Shown here piece by piece: positions 59,068 to 64,000 of a stretch of DNA of 64,000 nucleotides (position 1 is its first letter; each line of letters opens with the position of its first letter). Position numbers and translations under genes: made by a program. The stretch is from Globisporangium splendens (Eukaryota; Oomycota; Peronosporomycetes; Pythiales; Pythiaceae): assembly GCA_006386115.1 (NCBI GenBank), contig VFIW01000113.1:1-64000 (forward strand), given 5' to 3'. The notes under the pieces are model-generated. The model was not told where the DNA came from. It saw only the letters and a program-made list of their open reading frames with translations, and made no database searches.

Positions 59068-59718
59068 CACTCACTGCGTGTTGATCTTTGGGAATGCAGA
59101 CCGCCCCCTCTACTCTCGAGAGGTGGCAATTCTGTGCGGGGGAAAACCTTCCGACGACCTTCAGACGACACTCTGATCTTGTAGAGGGAGGAGAGGACAC
59201 GACGGTGCATAATGAACAGTAATGGCGTTATGGGTAACAAAGACGTTGTGTCCTTGTAGAGGAACCACTAGATAACTTAATACAGTATCTGTTCTAGTAG
59301 AGGATTGATATTCAAGAGGATTCGAAACGCAATAGTAATGCTCAATATGGGTGATCACAGCGCAAAACAGGCAATGCCACCAAATTGCGCTCTTCCAGAT
59401 GGAGGCGTTTTATATGATGCAAAACAGTGCTCACAGACGGAATGGAGTCCGCAATTGGCGGGAGGAAGAAGAATAATGCCCTCATGCTCCGACTTTCGCT
59501 TTCGTCCATTTGCATGATTCACGTCTGTGATACTGCTGAGCGCATGCCGCCGTCCTACGCCCTACCCATGTGACTTCCCTCTGAGTTTTGTCTCTTTCTG
59601 AGCACAAACTGAGCAGCGACTGACGAAATGGGTCACGTTGGACTCTTCAGACGACGAATCCGTCGCTTCGTCACAGAGCAAGTTTTGCTTTTGGCTCTCG
59701 ACTCATCGATAAAAGACA
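59068..59718. promoter_or_regulatory. Divergent spacer, EMC1 / F-box-LRR gene
   Basis: A 651-nt gap between genes transcribed apart, expected to hold both promoters. It is AT-richer than the flanking exons and shows no supported gene. Confidence 0.45.
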
Positions 59719-62700
59719 ATGGAGCACATGACGCCCCAGAAGGGAATCACAATCCTCCGCAAACCCTGCAGCAGTAGCACTGGCGGTGGGTTGCTGGCGG
59801 CGCTGAGACGCATCGTGCGGCGCAAGAAACCCAAGCACAACCAAGGCAACGCGCTCCCAGCAGCTCCAGCGAGTGGGAACCCCAGTGGCTCTCCAAGCAG
59901 CAACCGAGGCGGCATCACAACTTCGCACGGTAATAGCACGGCGGACGCGGCTCAGACGCATCGACTGAGCCAGATGATCGCGCGGCTCTCGATGCCAGTG
60001 TGTCACACGAACACGGAGCAAGAGCTCGATGAGAACAACAGCGAAGATCACAGTGATGCAGAAGATGACGAAGAAGGTGGCAGCGAAAATGAAGAGGAGA
60101 AACAAAAGCAGGACACGACCACCAAGTTCAAACTGCAAGGCAAACAGCGGCGCAAGTGGGTCAAGAAGCTGCTCAACCAGAGCGCAACCCCACATATCCA
60201 CAAAGATCGTGTGTACAGGACAACGAGAAAGCCTCATCATGTGCGTCATTGCCGCCATCGTGGTCCACTGCAACCACCAAAGATGCTGACGGTGGCAAAT
60301 GCGTTGCATACCCACTGTGTCGCCCGTATCTTGGGATTTCTCGGTGTGAGTGAGCCTGCGAGGACGTGCGCCTACGTGAACAAGGCATTGGCAGCCAGCG
60401 TACGCGTGTTTTACGAAACGTACTGTCTGCATCCACGACCCCAGCGCTATTTGGCGAATATGCTCCTCCAAAATGGCAGCGACATTATGAAAGAGATCCT
60501 GGGCTGGTTCAGTCCCGTCGAGCGCGCGTGTGTGAGCGTGAGTTGCTAGTCGTTTTATGCTGCAGCGAACGCACTCCCTCTCGAAATCCAAGACTCACAG
60601 AGCGCTGCGCAATTTGCTCACTACATGACGAGAGAGCGCGTGGAGACTCGGTTTGAAGCGACCAAGGAATCGCACCTAGGTACGTATCCGTCAAGTGAGA
60701 GGGTGAGACGCATGCAGTAAGGCTGACTTTGTGTTGCTTTGATCAGAGGATATGCATGCAGACGAAGCCGTGGCCATGGTGCGCTTCCTCGACACGAACG
60801 ATGAGAATGAGTGCTTCCAGGCGCTGACGACGCTATCTTTGCAAAGAATCCGCGGCTTTTGGGACGATCAACAGAGCTTTGAGCAGTTCATCCAGGTTTC
60901 GTTCACGGCTCGCGTGAGTCGAAGGCTCCAGACGCTCGAGCTGTCAGGTTTGTTTGCTTTTTTGAGGTTGTTGACTTTCACCGATTGTGATCTTACGGCA
61001 CGGGTCTACTTGATTTGCGACTGGAAATCTTGAGACAGATGTGGGGCTCGAAGATCCCCACTACAAGTACTTGGCGACGCTGTCCTACGACGCGCAGTTC
61101 CCATCGCTGCGGTGCCTCAACCTCTCGCGAAACCAGTTTTCGAGTCGTTTTATGCGCGATTGGCACAGGAGTTTTATCAACGAGCGCTTTGGAAATCTTC
61201 AGACGCTCGACATCACTGGTACGCCATGCGATTGGCTTTCTCGTAGTGAAACCAAACTAAGCTACTAACACAAGCTCTTTTAGACGTCGGCATGAGTGGC
61301 GAGGACACGCAGCGCTTCGTCGCGTGCCTCACACACTTGCCAGCATTACAGTGTCTTCGCATCTCCAACAACTTTTCTCGTACGAAGCGCTGACGCTGCT
61401 CAGTGAACAAATTGCGAGTGGCAAACTCCGAGAATTACGAGAACTCACTTGCAGTGGTGCGCCAACGCCTGAATTTTCCCAACTCCAACCAGAGCAGCAC
61501 AAATTGCACACGATTCGACTCCAAATTTGCGCGTTTGTGTGTGTGTTTTCAGCGATTTCGGGTGATGCGAATGCGATGGGCAACTCCCTCGAAGCTTTCC
61601 ACGGCACAAATGGTGCCAACGCTGCGTGTCCAAAGCTGGAGCAACTCAATATAAGTGGCAACTCGATCGCGAACGCCAAAGCCAGGTTCAAGCTCGCGCA
61701 GGTTGTCGCCAAGCAGCGTTGGGCGACGCTGACCTACCTGGACATCTCAAGTGCATACTTTGTCACCTAGGCATCTCGCAATCTTCTCATGTACGCGACT
61801 AATCTTGTGTGTCGCACAACGCATGGGATGTTTAGACATGAACCTGGGGGAAGAAGGTTTCCGCGAACTCACCCAAGCCATACGCAAAACTATACGTCGA
61901 GCCTGACGAACCTACGGCATCTCGACGTGTCGGATAACCACATCGCGCGTGCGGTCCGAGACTTCAGCGAGTGTCTGCTGACAAAAGCCTTCCCCAACCT
62001 ACGATTCCTGTCGCTTGCAGGTTTTTGAGTTTGTTGTTGTCCATCTTTAAATGTTCTTGTGTGCACGGCTGACTTCGTGCTCTTTTGGTCCAGAGAACGG
62101 TCTCGGCGCGCTCGAGTTTGAACAAGTGGCGCATGCGCTTTCCCAATCCTGCTGCCCAAATCTGCAAACGCTTGACCTCTCTCGTACGACCCAAGAGCAT
62201 GTTGTCGTTGTTTTTACATTTTCCATATGGATCAAATAACCTGCTTTTGGATGTGGAAAATGCCCAGGTAACGCCTCAGGAGGCGAAGGCGTGGCCCGCT
62301 TTTGCGCATTTTTGCGCTCGTCAGCAGCGCAAAGTCTTCATTGCCTCGACCTAAGTCATATGTCCAACTTTGCGATTGAATCACAGCCAAAGGTTAAAGT
62401 GGCTAATGCACGTGTTTGGCAGATAATGGCATCCCGTGCCGCGGTCTCGTGCTCATCGCGGAAACATTAGCCGCCACTACCCAGTGCTCGCAGTTGCATC
62501 AGTTGAATCTGTCGCGAAACCTCGAGCTTCGCAGCGTTGTCAAGTACCAGGAGGTATCTACGGCGAAACTTGGGTGCTGCTCTGCTGTGCTTCGTTCTTA
62601 TCTTGTGTGAATGCCGTTTGCATAATTTGCACCTTTTGCATAGATTGCATCGTTTGCATCTCTTACCTCAACCCAAAGCTCTTTCGAAGCGGCGCGTGTC

Positions 62701-63145
62701 CGTCGCTCGTGTCGTTGCAACTCGGGTGCGCGCAGACGTATGTCGAAGGCTGCGCATTTGTCAAAGACACGCTCGCGCGCATGAGCGTCGAAGAACTGGT
62801 GCGTTGTCTATATAAGTTGAGCTGCTTTCTACAAGCATAGCCAATAAACAACATTGATGTTGTCATTTGTAGCGCCGATGCAAACAAGCACTGTTTGAAT
62901 CCCGCCTCGCTGCGCTGCAGCTACGGAACGACGAGAAAGCGCACCGTGACGCGGCGCGCTGCAAGCGCCAGTGTCAGTTGCTGCGCGCGCAGCACGACCA
63001 CATGGAGAGTGAGGCCGACCGCGTGCTGCGGCGGCGCAAGTGCATCCGCAAGTCCACGCACCTGTGCATCCACCAGGAGATCCAGCAGCTCAAGCAGGCG
63101 CATCAGCACCGCACCATCTGCAAAGCACTGCAAGCCAACCAGTGA
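59719..63145 (+). CDS. F-box-like leucine-rich repeat protein, exon-modular
   Basis: Twelve exons: 59719-60537, 60601-60679, 60747-60947, 61039-61218, 61284-61456, 61553-61750, 61836-62020, 62094-62183, 62268-62354, 62423-62553, 62679-62798, 62873-63145. Exon 1 has a disordered acidic/basic head and a helical F-box-like segment (HTHCVARILGFLGVSEPART). Exons 3-10 carry ribonuclease-inhibitor-type LRRs (LQTLELS, LRCLNLSRNQF, LEQLNISGNSI, LRHLDVSDNHI, LQTLDLS, LHCLDLS, LHQLNLSRNLEL). The last exon is a Cys/Arg-rich coiled coil. Introns after exons 2 to 9 are all phase 1, so exons 3 to 9 are swappable modules. Exons 5 and 7 (173 and 185 nt) are each one base off a multiple of three, and their translations switch frame inside (near 61371 and 61896). 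The gene therefore has two single-base lesions or sequence errors. A ubiquitin-ligase adaptor role is inference only. Confidence 0.7.
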
Positions 63146-63225
63146 TCCTTGTTATTTTGCTTTGCTGTGTACCTCAGGGTCACTGTAAAAATGGAATCGT
63201 AACACACACATGAAGGAAATCTTCA

Positions 63226-64000
63226 TTACACGCTCTCTTCGTGGCGCTTGGTCGCGTTCTCGTACTCCTCCGGGTACATCTCTTTCCAGGCGCTGTGAAG
63301 CGATTCGTGAGCCTCCGTGTGGCTCAGCGCCAGCGAGTGCGGATCCTCGGCGAACAGGATGAACACCGTGGCCACAGCGCCGTCGATCACGCTCATGATC
63401 ACGTCCGCGACCGAGTACCCGATGAGAAAGCCGCTGATTCCCAGCGAGGTCTTCGGGTGTGACACGTTCACGGTCCACTGCGCGTCGCCGTACGCCACAA
63501 CAGCCCAGGCCGCCGCAGCGCCGAGGAAGCCCACAACGATCTTGCCGCAGAACAGCACGTTGACGATCAACGAGTCGTTCGCGATCGCCGTCCAGCCCTT
63601 GGATGCAAACAGTTGGCACACGCGCTTGCCCGAAGACACGAAGCTGTAGCCGTAGATCCCCACGTACGCGTACGCGAAGCGGTTGAAGTACTCGATCCAC
63701 GACTGGATGCACCCAACGAGACAGTTGATGCAGCCCACGAGGCACGCCGCCACCGAGTTGCCGCTGCGCGAGAGTGCATGCTGGATCGACGAAAGCACGA
63801 AGCGGATCGTCTGCACGATCGACACGATGAGCGACCCGAAGCAGATCGAGCCGAAGGACAGTGTCAGCGCACGCCCCAGCGCCCGCGCCGTCGTGAGCGG
63901 CACGCGGTCCTGCGCGGCGTGATGCCACCAGCTGGACACCGTACCGGCTGTGGCCACCATGACGATGTTGCGCAGCACGAACGTCGCCCAGAAGAAGATG
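63226..64000 (-). CDS. Choline-transporter-like (CTL/SLC44) protein, 3' part
   Basis: C-terminal ~258 residues of a polytopic membrane protein whose 5' part lies beyond the window end. Family features of CTL/SLC44 and yeast Pns1 are visible: GTVSSWWHHAAQDRVPLTT, SFGSICFGSLIVSIVQTIRF, the cysteine-rich GCINCLVGCIQSWIEYFNRF, AYAYVGIYGYSFVSSGKRVC and the closing IGYSVADVIMSVIDGAVATV with ILFAEDP. Four or five hydrophobic helices are present, and the tail is charged and cytosolic. The family is linked to choline or thiamine-pyrophosphate transport; substrate here is not known. It is convergent with the LRR gene, with only 80 nt between stop codons. Confidence 0.9.
   Translation of the reverse strand, partial: IFFWATFVLRNIVMVATAGTVSSWWHHAAQDRVPLTTARALGRALTLSFGSICFGSLIVSIVQTIRFVLSSIQHALSRSGNSVAACLVGCINCLVGCIQSWIEYFNRFAYAYVGIYGYSFVSSGKRVCQLFASKGWTAIANDSLIVNVLFCGKIVVGFLGAAAAWAVVAYGDAQWTVNVSHPKTSLGISGFLIGYSVADVIMSVIDGAVATVFILFAEDPHSLALSHTEAHESLHSAWKEMYPEEYENATKRHEESV

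Overview
The window looks like nuclear DNA of an oomycete (water mould; stramenopile). The genes are dense and on both strands, most have many short GT-AG introns (about 55-105 nt), and gaps between genes are mostly below 1 kb. The content fits: a flagellar IFT25-like gene, an LRR membrane-protein family with an N-terminus I associate with oomycetes, a helicase-fused RNA-dependent RNA polymerase, and a PAP29-like metallophosphatase family. The genus cannot be fixed from the sequence alone. No tRNA, rRNA, CRISPR array or intact transposon was seen.

Layout. 1-4.2 kb: purple-acid-phosphatase-29-like genes (a relic, an intact copy, a frameshifted copy). 4.4-22.3 kb: an NT5DC-type HAD 5'-nucleotidase, an HSPA13/STCH-like short Hsp70, DNA/RNA topoisomerase III-beta, a PH-VPS9-ankyrin-RasGEF protein and EMC2. 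22.4-25 kb: a 5'-truncated and an intact phosphatase copy. 26.4-33.6 kb: a class II histone deacetylase with a C-terminal ubiquitin-like segment, and an intronless glutamine-dependent carbamoyl-phosphate synthase. 34.1-40.4 kb: a broken LRR membrane-protein gene and a large repeat protein with an EGF-like end. 41.2-43.2 kb: an AGC kinase. 43.9-52.3 kb: a 2,794-residue RNA-silencing protein. 52.7-64 kb: a mitochondrial CBS-domain protein, an IFT25-like protein, EMC1, an exon-modular F-box/LRR protein and the end of a choline-transporter-like (CTL/SLC44) protein.

The main discovery candidate is the gene at 43881-52336. One polypeptide carries, in order, a CxxC/CxxC module resembling the RIG-I C-terminal RNA-sensing domain, a Dicer/RIG-I-type DExH helicase, a complete eukaryotic RNA-dependent RNA polymerase (DLDGD active site), a Cid1-type nucleotidyltransferase and a long unassigned C-terminus. 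Elsewhere these activities come together as separate subunits (Rdp1-Hrr1-Cid12 in fission yeast; EGO-1/RRF-1 with DRH-3 and CDE-1 or MUT-2 in nematodes). This looks like an RNA-directed RNA polymerase complex fused into one protein.

Secondary points are a predicted dual Rab5/Ras exchange factor, a decaying phosphatase family, GC-AG introns in at least three genes, LRR exons that are symmetric phase-1 modules, and several single-nucleotide frame conflicts that are either real gene decay or assembly errors. Exon borders were derived by hand from splice signals, reading phase and homology; where I say the joined length is a multiple of three, this was checked by arithmetic.
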